Positions 1 to 6,529 of a stretch of 20,776 nt of DNA are shown piece by piece. Positions within the stretch are counted from its first letter, which is position 1; each line of letters opens with the position of its first letter. The notes beneath the pieces were generated by a model. That model had not been told where the DNA came from and did not search any database. It worked only from the letters and a program-made list of their open reading frames with translations. A program made the translations under genes and the position numbers. The DNA lies in the IMG/VR virus record IMGVR_UViG_3300007276_000394, positions 1 through 20,776 of that record. One strand, written 5' to 3'. Source of the stretch: a virus.

Positions 1-2768
1 ATTTCGTGCATTCTATCTGTGGCATTCCAATTGTAAGAAGGTGTAGGCATTGATTTGATAACGTTTTTCATATCTCTAATTTCAGAAATTAACCTATCAT
101 CATTTGCTTTGTTGATTGTAACACCTCCATCATTTAAACCTTTTCCATGCATAGCTCCTAAGTCGGCTAAATCATCATTTGAAATACCTCCTAGTTTCTT
201 GTTTTGTTCCGCTGTCATTACACGCTCGTTATCGTGTAACATAGTCAAACGTCCACCATTAGAGTCTAAAGGTGATGAAGCCCCTCCTGTGTCCTCTGTA
301 CCGTCAAAGAAAGAAGGTAGTGAATTAATAAACGCTATCAGTGCCGTAGTGTCTCCAATAGTTTTACCTAAATCACCATCATTTTCTCCAAATGCTTTTA
401 AGATTGCTATACCAGCTTCTAATTTTAAGGCTTTTTTACGTTCCTTTTCTTTCTTAGCTTCTAATTCTACGGCTCTTTTTTCTTCTATTGCTAATGATTC
501 TTTAGCTTCATCGTTACCATCTTGAATAGCTTGGTTAATTTGCTCTATTCTTTTTTGATTTTGTTCTAATTCTCCATCAATAGCTGCTATTCTTTTTTCT
601 GATTGTTTACGTATTTGGTTTTCTAATACCTCTTCTGCTTTTTCTATTAACTCTTTTTTTGCTTCTTGTTGAGCTTCTATTAGTTCTTCATCTTTTTCTG
701 ATGCTTCTTTATTCTCATCTAATAGTAAGTCATTTAATTCTTTTTCAAGTTCCAAACGTGCTACAGAATCTTCTTTTAACAATTCTATTCTTTCTTCTAA
801 ACGCTTCTTTTCAGCTTGTTTTTGTTCGTCCTCTAAATCAACAGTTTCATCAGCTAACGCTTTTTCTTGTAATAAAATATCATCTTGTAGTTGCTTTGTT
901 TTTATTAAAGCTTCTTCTTCTACTTTAGCTGACTCTTCATTTACTTTTTTTAAATCCTTTTTTATTTTAATAGAGTCTTTTGTTCTTTTTTCTTCTATCT
1001 CTCCTAAATCTAATTTTCTAAGTAAAGTAAACAACTCACCAGCATCTTGTGTATTTATTATTTTTTGTAAATCAATACCGTCTAATAAAGCTTTTTGTTT
1101 TTCTTTTTCAGAAGCGTTTAAATCTTTTCTTAAATCAATAGACGCTTTACCTTGTTTTACTATTAAATCAATACTATTTTCAAACAGTTCTTTTTCTAAT
1201 TTTTCATTTTCAGATTGTGCAAATACCCTTTCTTCCTGTGTAGCTTTATCATCTGCAATAATTAAAGCATTAGACACTATCTTTTTTTCTGTAAACTCTT
1301 CTAAAATATCTAATTCTTGTTCAAAAGCATCACGTGCTGTTTTTCTAAATTTTTCTTCTTGGTCACGTTTAAAACTCTGACTTTCTACTTGTGCGTTTAT
1401 TCGTTCAGTGTATGCAGTAGAAAAAGCTTCATCATTAGCATCAGATACTTTTTTTGCATTATCACTTAGTTTTAAAAAGTCTATTAGTTGTTGTGATGTT
1501 TCTATATTATCAACGTTAATATCTTTTCTTATAAAGTCCTGTTTTATAGCTTGAAACGCTAACTTTTCTTTTGTTAAAGCTAATTTAACTTCTTGTTTGC
1601 CAAACTCAATAGCTTTTTCAGATGCATCTTTTACCGCTTTTGCTCTTGATATAAACCCAATAGTATCATCATCTGAAATATCTTGTAGTATTTGCCGTTG
1701 TTCAGCTAAACCAGCTAATTCTTTTTCTTGTTCAGATATTGAAATAGTTGTAGCTAATTGCAACTTTAAAAATTCTTTTTGTGTAGCCACAGCTTTTTTA
1801 GATTGAGTTTCCACCCCTTCAAAAGCTCCAAATAACAAAGAAACAGACTTACCAAAAGCATTAGCTGTTGCTATCAATCCTCCTTCTGCTGCATCAAATA
1901 AATTCTTAATCTGTATAGCTGCACTACCTAATCTTAAACCAATTATTTTAATACGTTCAGAAAACTCGGTAAATACTAATTGAGATTCTAAAGCTCCTTC
2001 TCTACTACTTGTAAAAGCAGAACCTAAAACCTCTATACCTTTAGCAATTACAGCAGCAATACCAAGCTTACCAATAGTAGAATTCAACCCTTTTACAGCG
2101 TCTTTATACTTACCTACGCTTCTTTGGTTTTGCCCTACACTTTCATCTAATGTTTTTAGGTCTTTATCTAAAGATTTTATTTCTTTTCCTTGTTGCCTTA
2201 ATGCTTTCCCAGCTTTAGTAAAACCAAAAACATACTTTTTTAACCCTTTACGGTTTTTTTCAGTACGTACAAAATTAGCTTTATAATCTTTTCTAAGTTC
2301 GTTTAACCTTTTAGATTTTAATTGATATTCATCAAGCTCTTTTTTGTTGGCTGCTGACTGTTTTTTAAACAGTGCTAATTGACGCTCTTGTTCTTTTTTT
2401 ACAAGAATACGTGTTTTTGTTTCTTGTGCGTATAGCTTGTTTAATTGGTCTTTTTCCTTTATCTCTAATAACCTTTGTTTTGAAAGGTCTTGTTCTTTCT
2501 TGATTAATAGAGCTTCTGTTTTAATCTTTTTCTGTTGTAATTCCTCACTCTCATCAGTTAAATCATTAGTTTCTTTTAAGAGTTTATTAAACAAGGCTAT
2601 CCCCTTAGATGTTTTACTATCAATACCTTTAAAAGCCTTTTCTAACTCTTTAGCAATATCAGTAGTAACTTCTTCTGTTTTCTTGAATACTTTTAATAAT
2701 TCTTTTGACTCCTCAACAGCCTTTTCAAGCTCATTAACGAGTGCTTTGGTTGATATTTCTTTAGCCAT
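1..2768 (-). CDS. Tail tape measure protein (C-terminal end beyond window)
   Basis: Reading from the ATG at 2768 the frame stays open to the window edge (about 922 codons seen, no stop), so the gene is partial at its 3' end. The protein is rich in Glu, Lys, Gln and Leu with long predicted coiled coils, as expected for the ruler that sets siphophage tail length. A hydrophobic, glycine-containing stretch lies near residues 225-245 (IAAVIAKGIEVLGSAF). Near residues 840-890 there is a C-terminal block with LHDNERVMTAEQN followed by glycine-rich GKGLNDGG. From memory this resembles the conserved tail end of Bacteroidota phage tape measure proteins, so the true stop is probably not far outside the window. 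The start overlaps the upstream gene by 8 bases. Identity is based on length, composition, the C-terminal motif and position after tail genes. Confidence 0.88.
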   Translation of the reverse strand, partial: MAKEISTKALVNELEKAVEESKELLKVFKKTEEVTTDIAKELEKAFKGIDSKTSKGIALFNKLLKETNDLTDESEELQQKKIKTEALLIKKEQDLSKQRLLEIKEKDQLNKLYAQETKTRILVKKEQERQLALFKKQSAANKKELDEYQLKSKRLNELRKDYKANFVRTEKNRKGLKKYVFGFTKAGKALRQQGKEIKSLDKDLKTLDESVGQNQRSVGKYKDAVKGLNSTIGKLGIAAVIAKGIEVLGSAFTSSREGALESQLVFTEFSERIKIIGLRLGSAAIQIKNLFDAAEGGLIATANAFGKSVSLLFGAFEGVETQSKKAVATQKEFLKLQLATTISISEQEKELAGLAEQRQILQDISDDDTIGFISRAKAVKDASEKAIEFGKQEVKLALTKEKLAFQAIKQDFIRKDINVDNIETSQQLIDFLKLSDNAKKVSDANDEAFSTAYTERINAQVESQSFKRDQEEKFRKTARDAFEQELDILEEFTEKKIVSNALIIADDKATQEERVFAQSENEKLEKELFENSIDLIVKQGKASIDLRKDLNASEKEKQKALLDGIDLQKIINTQDAGELFTLLRKLDLGEIEEKRTKDSIKIKKDLKKVNEESAKVEEEALIKTKQLQDDILLQEKALADETVDLEDEQKQAEKKRLEERIELLKEDSVARLELEKELNDLLLDENKEASEKDEELIEAQQEAKKELIEKAEEVLENQIRKQSEKRIAAIDGELEQNQKRIEQINQAIQDGNDEAKESLAIEEKRAVELEAKKEKERKKALKLEAGIAILKAFGENDGDLGKTIGDTTALIAFINSLPSFFDGTEDTGGASSPLDSNGGRLTMLHDNERVMTAEQNKKLGGISNDDLADLGAMHGKGLNDGGVTINKANDDRLISEIRDMKNVIKSMPTPSYNWNATDRMHE

Positions 2769-3207
2769 TTTTAGCGGTTAGATATTGGTGAATAGTAAAT
2801 TTTTTTATATCAATCATACCTAAATTTATATTTTTAGATACGGCTAATATTTCTTTGTTAAAATCGTTTATTTCTTGGTTGTCAGGTTTTCTTATACCCT
2901 CTTCTTTTAGCCTCCATAAAGTACGGTTTAATTTATTTCCGTTAATTATGTAATCTAATTTCAACAAAGCTATTTCTTTTTCAGTTTCTTTATGAGCTAA
3001 AAAAGACTCATTAAAACCAAATTCTGAAATAATCTGATCATTGATATTATGATAAGCTGTAACAGATTTAGGGGAAAATGTAGGCTCTAATTTAGATGGT
3101 ATTTTATTAATAGAATCCTTTAACATAAAAGAAAGATTATTATACCTCAAAAACATTAACCAGTGATAAATTGGTGCTGTGTAAATATCATCTATAAATA
3201 ATTGCAT
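2761..3207 (-). CDS. Pre-tape-measure tail assembly protein (chaperone position)
   Basis: A 148-aa soluble, alpha-helical, charged protein encoded directly before the tape measure gene, overlapping it by 8 bases. In siphophages this slot holds the tail assembly chaperones (the lambda G/GT position). The N-terminal pattern (short acidic strand, then APIYHWLMFLRYN) loosely recalls the roughly 150-aa proteins that precede tape measure genes in Bacteroidota phages. That comparison is from memory and weak. The ATG at 3207 lies inside the preceding gene, giving a 20-base overlap that is longer than other junctions here. No classic slippery heptamer was seen in it. Role is inferred mainly from position. 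Confidence 0.5.
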   Translation of the reverse strand: MQLFIDDIYTAPIYHWLMFLRYNNLSFMLKDSINKIPSKLEPTFSPKSVTAYHNINDQIISEFGFNESFLAHKETEKEIALLKLDYIINGNKLNRTLWRLKEEGIRKPDNQEINDFNKEILAVSKNINLGMIDIKKFTIHQYLTAKNG

Positions 3208-3631
3208 AGAATTTAGTTCTTAAATAGTCCATTACTTTTACAATGTTTTCTGGTTGTAGTCCTTCTATATTATCACCATATCTATCTTCTAGGTTTTGCC
3301 CTTCTTTCATAGGGTCTGAATCAATTAAAAAACTAGCATTAGGTTTTACAACCACTTCAAAAGATTTATAAAAATCACCTGTGTCTTTTAGTGTTACCCT
3401 GTTTGATGGTTGTCCTTTCCTTCTTTTTATCGCTATTGTAGATGGTGCATAAGAACCACCAATAGAAGCGAGTTGAACACCTCTTGAATCTTCACCGTAA
3501 TCAAATAACTGTACTTTTGTATTTAGATCAGTAATGAATTTCTGAGTACTTTTTTGATTTAGTATTTTTACAAGTGTAGCTGTTACATTTGTTTTAGATA
3601 ATTTTAACGCTATTTCAAGAATATCAGCCAT
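3188..3631 (-). CDS. Tail-completion-like (HK97 gp10-type) protein
   Basis: A 147-aa basic protein. Its central segment, with basic KRRKGQPSNR followed by LKDTGDFYKSF, resembles the 'tLr dTG.l..S' pattern of head-tail joining and tail-completion proteins of the HK97 gp10 type. It is the first gene after the terminator at 3646-3680 and starts only five bases below a TATCTTTG box, so its message could be leaderless. It ends 20 bases inside the next gene. It could equally be another neck or tail assembly factor. Function is inferred from the motif and the tail-gene neighbourhood. Confidence 0.45.
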   Translation of the reverse strand: MADILEIALKLSKTNVTATLVKILNQKSTQKFITDLNTKVQLFDYGEDSRGVQLASIGGSYAPSTIAIKRRKGQPSNRVTLKDTGDFYKSFEVVVKPNASFLIDSDPMKEGQNLEDRYGDNIEGLQPENIVKVMDYLRTKFYAIIYR

Positions 3632-3636
3632 TAAAA

Positions 3637-3644
3637 CAAAGATA
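3637..3644 (-). promoter_or_regulatory. Candidate -7 box TATCTTTG for the tail genes
   Basis: On the minus strand TATCTTTG matches the Bacteroidota -7 consensus TAnnTTTG exactly. It sits between the T-run of the preceding terminator and the ATG at 3631. No TTG lies 19-20 bases upstream, so the -33 half is missing. If used, transcription would start close to the ATG. Confidence 0.4.
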
Positions 3645-3645
3645 C

Positions 3646-3680
3646 AAAAAAAACACCACCGAATTTAATCAGTGGTGTTT
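3646..3680 (-). terminator. Rho-independent terminator closing the accessory cassette
   Basis: A perfect 9-bp stem (3651-3659 pairing with 3672-3680) with a 12-base loop is followed on the minus strand by a run of eight T. It lies just below the stop of the HrgC-like gene and separates the cassette from the tail genes. Confidence 0.85.
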
Positions 3681-3704
3681 ACCTTTAGCTGTGTTGAAAA
3701 TACT

Positions 3705-3983
3705 CTAACTAACGTAATCAAATCTTTTAATAAGGTATTGAGTTGATTTATCATCAAAAGGCTCATAACCGTCCTCTATTAGTGTTACAATCTTCTTTCT
3801 GTTGTAAAAGAAAGGAACAAAAAACCAAGATACCCCAAATGTAATAGAAGCGTAACAAAAATGTCTAAAAGCCCCTTTAAAATCTCCTATACAAACAGGG
3901 TACAAACACCCAAATAACAAGGCTTTCCAACTATACCCAGTAACAACTTTTTTCTTTAATCCGTTTTTTATTAATGTTATCAT
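3705..3983 (-). CDS. HrgC-like small membrane protein
   Basis: A 92-aa protein with the pattern of the HrgC / DUF2628-like family as I recall it: a short basic N-terminus, a GYSWKALLFG motif, a GDFKGAFRHF segment between two hydrophobic stretches (about residues 18-33 and 43-60), then YNRKKIVTLIEDGYEP. The family is widespread in bacterial genomes and mobile elements and has no settled biochemical role. The protein should sit in the inner membrane with its C-terminal tail in the cytoplasm. The start follows the lipoprotein gene by four bases, in the context TAG-AATT-ATG. It is the last gene of the accessory cassette and is followed by a strong terminator. Confidence 0.6.
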   Translation of the reverse strand: MITLIKNGLKKKVVTGYSWKALLFGCLYPVCIGDFKGAFRHFCYASITFGVSWFFVPFFYNRKKIVTLIEDGYEPFDDKSTQYLIKRFDYVS

Positions 3984-3987
3984 AATT

Positions 3988-4290
3988 CTATTTTAATCTG
4001 TTTTTGATAATTACCATTTGTTCATTTGTCAGAGTATCATTTGCTACCCTCCACCCTGTAGAATTAGTGATACAGTAATCACTACCTACGTAAGCATTCA
4101 TCCAATCACCTCTAGATAAAATCCATCTTTTCTCATTCCCTGAGCAATCACTTCTAATTACTACAGAATAATCACTAACCCTATCACTAACTACTAAACC
4201 ACAATTACAATCTGGTATTAATATGTTATCTTCTTTTTGACAGCTCAACATTCCAAGAGCTAACAACGATATTAATAATACTTTTTTCAT
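3988..4290 (-). CDS. Predicted surface-exposed lipoprotein (possible superinfection exclusion)
   Basis: A 100-aa protein with a type II signal peptide: Lys-Lys at residues 2-3, a hydrophobic core LLISLLALGML, then Ser-Cys with the lipidated cysteine at residue 17. The residues after it, QKEDN, fit the X-K-(D/E)2-X lipoprotein export signal described for Bacteroidota, which directs lipoproteins to the outer face of the outer membrane. The mature part has four cysteines (28, 30, 49, 73) that could form two disulfides, and a small beta-rich body. It carries no tail or capsid hallmark. In phages such as T5 a small lipoprotein blocks the receptor after infection, so superinfection exclusion is a reasonable guess but unproven. 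It lies between two other small genes with four-base gaps. Confidence 0.7.
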   Translation of the reverse strand: MKKVLLISLLALGMLSCQKEDNILIPDCNCGLVVSDRVSDYSVVIRSDCSGNEKRWILSRGDWMNAYVGSDYCITNSTGWRVANDTLTNEQMVIIKNRLK

Positions 4291-4294
4291 AATT

Positions 4295-4504
4295 CTATTT
4301 GTTTAAATATTTAGATACTTGTTTTTCTGTGAATACTCTAAAGTAACCACCAGCATACATTGACATATTTGTACTTCTTAATTCACACGTAATATCATCA
4401 CCATTAATATCTGATATTTTCCACGACTCAACCCCTTCTGCATTGCCACTTGTGATCGTTCTTGTGTTCTGTGTTCTAATTGAAAAACCTTGTCCTACTT
4501 CCAT
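4295..4504 (-). CDS. Unknown 69-aa small beta-rich protein
   Basis: A 69-aa protein I do not recognise. Alternating hydrophobic and polar residues with glycine turns (GFSIRTQ, WKISDINGDDITCEL, GGYFRVF) suggest a compact beta-barrel or SH3-like fold, ending in a short helix (TEKQVSKYLNK). There is one cysteine and no signal peptide or membrane segment. The ATG at 4504 follows the ribbon-helix-helix stop by four bases and shares the leader AACATTATGGAA with the first gene of the cassette. The gene is four bases from the lipoprotein gene, so it should be co-transcribed. Confidence 0.6.
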   Translation of the reverse strand: MEVGQGFSIRTQNTRTITSGNAEGVESWKISDINGDDITCELRSTNMSMYAGGYFRVFTEKQVSKYLNK

Positions 4505-4508
4505 AATG

Positions 4509-4646
4509 TTAAATTGTTTTTGGTTTGTTAAAATACACCCTTAGAGCGTCTTGAATTAATTTGTTAATACTTTTGTTGTTTCTTAGTGCTTCTATCCTTA
4601 GAAACTCTTTAAACTGCTTAGAATCTAAATATCTTATCTGTTCCAT
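4509..4646 (-). CDS. Small ribbon-helix-helix (Arc/CopG-like) DNA-binding protein
   Basis: A 45-aa ORF from the ATG at 4646 to the TAA at 4509. The sequence fits a ribbon-helix-helix monomer: an N-terminal strand (EQIRYLD), a first amphipathic helix (residues about 9-23, KQFKEFLRIEALRNN), a short turn at KS, then a second helix (INKLIQDALRVYF). Such proteins dimerise through the strand, which contacts DNA bases, and usually repress their own promoters. It lies nine bases after the 129-aa gene and four before the next start, inside the cassette whose promoter region holds paired TGTACA palindromes. Autoregulation is therefore a reasonable hypothesis. The reading frame is seen directly; the fold is judged by eye. 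Confidence 0.7.
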   Translation of the reverse strand: MEQIRYLDSKQFKEFLRIEALRNNKSINKLIQDALRVYFNKPKTI

Positions 4647-4654
4647 AGTTAATA

Positions 4655-5044
4655 TTAAAATTTATAACCTGAGTTTATCAAGTCGTTAGTGTATAATTTA
4701 ATATCTGCTTCTGCCCCTCTCATACCGTTCATTTTTCTTTTCATGTTTATTTTACCAACGTTGTGAAAAGAACCTCCGATCTCGTCACCTACAAATACTT
4801 TTTTAGAAGAACCTTTGTAGCTTTTTGCATCCCAATCAGCAAACTCTGTTTTAGCAGTTTCTAAAAGTGATAAAGTTAAGATTTGAAAAGGAGTCAATTC
4901 TTTAACCTCTACTACTTCAACAATCTCTTCATCAGAAAACAAAACATTCATATCAAAACCTCCGTTAGCCTCATTCATTTTAGCTTCAAACTCTGCATCT
5001 GTGTACTCTTTGCAGTTGTCGTTGTTTAAGATGATAGTTTCCAT
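4655..5044 (-). CDS. Unknown 129-aa protein, first gene of accessory cassette
   Basis: A 129-aa cytoplasmic-looking protein that I do not recognise. The first 50 residues are acidic (DAEFEAKMNEANGG, SDEEIVEVVEVKE) and the C-terminal half is basic and glycine-containing (KVFVGDEIGGSFHN, KINMKRKMNGMRG). There is no signal peptide, membrane segment or cysteine motif of note. It is the promoter-proximal gene of the cassette, preceded by a candidate promoter with operator-like repeats and a leader of roughly 30 bases. Its start context AACATTATGGAA is also found at the 69-aa gene. It does not look like a virion protein. A regulatory or host-takeover role is possible but unsupported. Confidence 0.6.
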   Translation of the reverse strand: METIILNNDNCKEYTDAEFEAKMNEANGGFDMNVLFSDEEIVEVVEVKELTPFQILTLSLLETAKTEFADWDAKSYKGSSKKVFVGDEIGGSFHNVGKINMKRKMNGMRGAEADIKLYTNDLINSGYKF

Positions 5045-5080
5045 AATGTTTTTGTTTTAGTTTCGTTCGTTTCTCTGATG

Positions 5081-5110
5081 TAAATATACAAACCTTTTTT
5101 GATTGTACAA
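5081..5110 (-). promoter_or_regulatory. Promoter of the accessory cassette (TTG-N19-TATATTTA)
   Basis: Minus-strand TATATTTA (5081-5088) is one base off the Bacteroidota -7 consensus TAnnTTTG, and a TTG at 5110-5108 lies exactly 19 bases upstream. The predicted transcript starts near 5074, about 30 bases before the ATG at 5044. The region follows a terminator, so the cassette needs its own promoter. Confidence 0.6.
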
Positions 5111-5123
5111 CTATTGTACACAA
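5103..5123. promoter_or_regulatory. Operator-like tandem TGTACA palindromes
   Basis: A perfect 8-bp palindrome TTGTACAA (5103-5110) is followed by a near copy TTGTACACAA (5114-5123). The TGTACA cores are 11 bp apart centre to centre, so they face the same side of the helix. The first overlaps the -33 TTG of the cassette promoter. This is the layout expected for cooperative binding of a small dimeric repressor such as the ribbon-helix-helix protein encoded at 4509-4646. Confidence 0.5.
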
Positions 5124-5131
5124 ATAAACAT

Positions 5132-5162
5132 AAAAAAGAGGTGAACTTTTAAGAACACCCCC
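5132..5162 (-). terminator. Terminator-like hairpin after the beta-helix gene
   Basis: On the minus strand GGGGGTG (5156-5162) pairs with CACCTCT (5137-5143) with two G-T wobbles, and an inner CT/AG pairing extends it. A run of six T follows (5132-5137). It ends the upstream structural unit just before the cassette promoter. Confidence 0.55.
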
Positions 5163-5173
5163 TTTAAACTTGG

Positions 5174-6529
5174 TTAACTAGCTCCCGAACTTGTGCGTGA
5201 TAAGAAAATACTTCTACCTCCTATTGTTATTGTTCCTGTGTCAGACTTTAAAAAGATTTGCCCTCCATTAGCTATAAATGTTCCTAGTGTGAAAATAGGG
5301 AAAGAAAATATAACAGGTTCTGTTAAACCCCTCACAGGTTTTGTGTCTTGTGCTACAATAATTGAAGGTGTTGCACCCCCACCAATATCTAAAATAATTG
5401 TTAACTCTGTAGGGTTACCAGCTAAATTATCAATAATTAACTGAATCCTCATATCAAAAGAATCACCCTCTACAATTCCAACTATACAGCTATTTGTACT
5501 ATCCCATAAATTACTAACACCTCTTATAGCTATAGGTAAGTATGAATCACTAGATGTTCCTCCTACACTATCAATAAGTAATTTTGTTTCTGTAGTTGTT
5601 ACTGATATTGTTGGTATAGCTATAAGACCATCCACCGCAAACTCCCAACCAGCAAATAAAACTCTATCAGATGTTAAAATATTTCTATTAGCTGATGAAT
5701 ACCAAAGTAAATCCAAAGGACTATAACCACTAGAACCGAAACCACCTAAAGTAGTATCTATTTTACAGTTTGTTATAGTCCCCTCACCAGCTGGTATAAG
5801 GTTTCCACTATTAACTAACATTGAAATAAACGTAGTAGTAGCGGTATTTACACACGTACACAAGTTTATACCTGCTGCTGCTAAAATCGCTGTACCAAAA
5901 TCTATACCTGTAGTTGAAACATCACGAAATAAACAGTGAGTATGGATATAACTCAGAAAAGTACCATTCAATTTTACAGCAGTTCCACATAATTGATGTA
6001 AACCAAAATTAACCGCTACAGTATCAAAATCAGTAATTTCTATTTGAGTTGTACCACCTAAATAAGTCATTCTCTCAGATGAATAAAATTCAACACCTGT
6101 ACCAATACCTTTAACCAAATGAGAAGCACTAAACCCTATTATCTGTAAATCTTGAGTATTAAACCCATTATTAACGGTTATTAATACACCTGTAGTAGTA
6201 GAAGATAAACCGTCTGTAGCTGGGTTTAAACCTAAGAATTTAATATTAGAAGCCGTTACACTTATTTCATTAGCTCCTAAATCAACTATACCAGAAAACA
6301 CATAATTAGTATTATCTACATCTAGTGTAATTACACCACCAACAGAAGTAGGTAAATCACTCAATGTTTTAATTAACGTGTAAGGTAAAACAGTTTGTGC
6401 TATCCAATTAACTCCATTGTTACCATCAGGTGATAATACTAAAGCTGGGTTTGTTTGTTCCGTTGTAAAGGTTTCTATTAACCCATACCTAGCCCTGTTT
6501 GGGTCGTTTACGTTTATTAATAAACTCAT
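5174..6529 (-). CDS. Beta-helix-like virion surface protein (spike/fibre candidate)
   Basis: A 451-aa protein rich in Thr, Ser, Ile, Val, Gly and Asn with few charged residues. From about residue 70 onward it shows repeated short beta strands separated by Asn/Gly turns (ITVNNGFNTQDLQIIGF, IEITDFDTVAVNFG, GTAVKLNG), the look of a right-handed parallel beta-helix as found in pectate-lyase-like phage spikes. The N-terminal 60 residues (NDPNRARYGLIETF onward) may be a virion anchor. The last 120 residues look like a separate beta domain. No enzymatic catalytic triad could be identified. The start overlaps the stop of the 109-aa gene by four bases (ATGA). The gene sits between the tail tube and tail assembly genes and is closed by a terminator, so a host-recognition or decoration role is likely. 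Confidence 0.55.
   Translation of the reverse strand: MSLLINVNDPNRARYGLIETFTTEQTNPALVLSPDGNNGVNWIAQTVLPYTLIKTLSDLPTSVGGVITLDVDNTNYVFSGIVDLGANEISVTASNIKFLGLNPATDGLSSTTTGVLITVNNGFNTQDLQIIGFSASHLVKGIGTGVEFYSSERMTYLGGTTQIEITDFDTVAVNFGLHQLCGTAVKLNGTFLSYIHTHCLFRDVSTTGIDFGTAILAAAGINLCTCVNTATTTFISMLVNSGNLIPAGEGTITNCKIDTTLGGFGSSGYSPLDLLWYSSANRNILTSDRVLFAGWEFAVDGLIAIPTISVTTTETKLLIDSVGGTSSDSYLPIAIRGVSNLWDSTNSCIVGIVEGDSFDMRIQLIIDNLAGNPTELTIILDIGGGATPSIIVAQDTKPVRGLTEPVIFSFPIFTLGTFIANGGQIFLKSDTGTITIGGRSIFLSRTSSGAS

Noticed and set aside
55-525. 156-aa plus-strand ORF and other plus-strand ORFs over the first 2.8 kb
   Set aside because: They lie antisense to the continuous tape measure frame and have compositions typical of complementing Glu/Lys-rich coiled-coil codons (Ser/Leu/Phe-rich).
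5174-6529. An active polysaccharide lyase or depolymerase
   Set aside because: The repetitive beta pattern fits a spike, but no catalytic residue arrangement could be recognised, so enzyme activity is not claimed.
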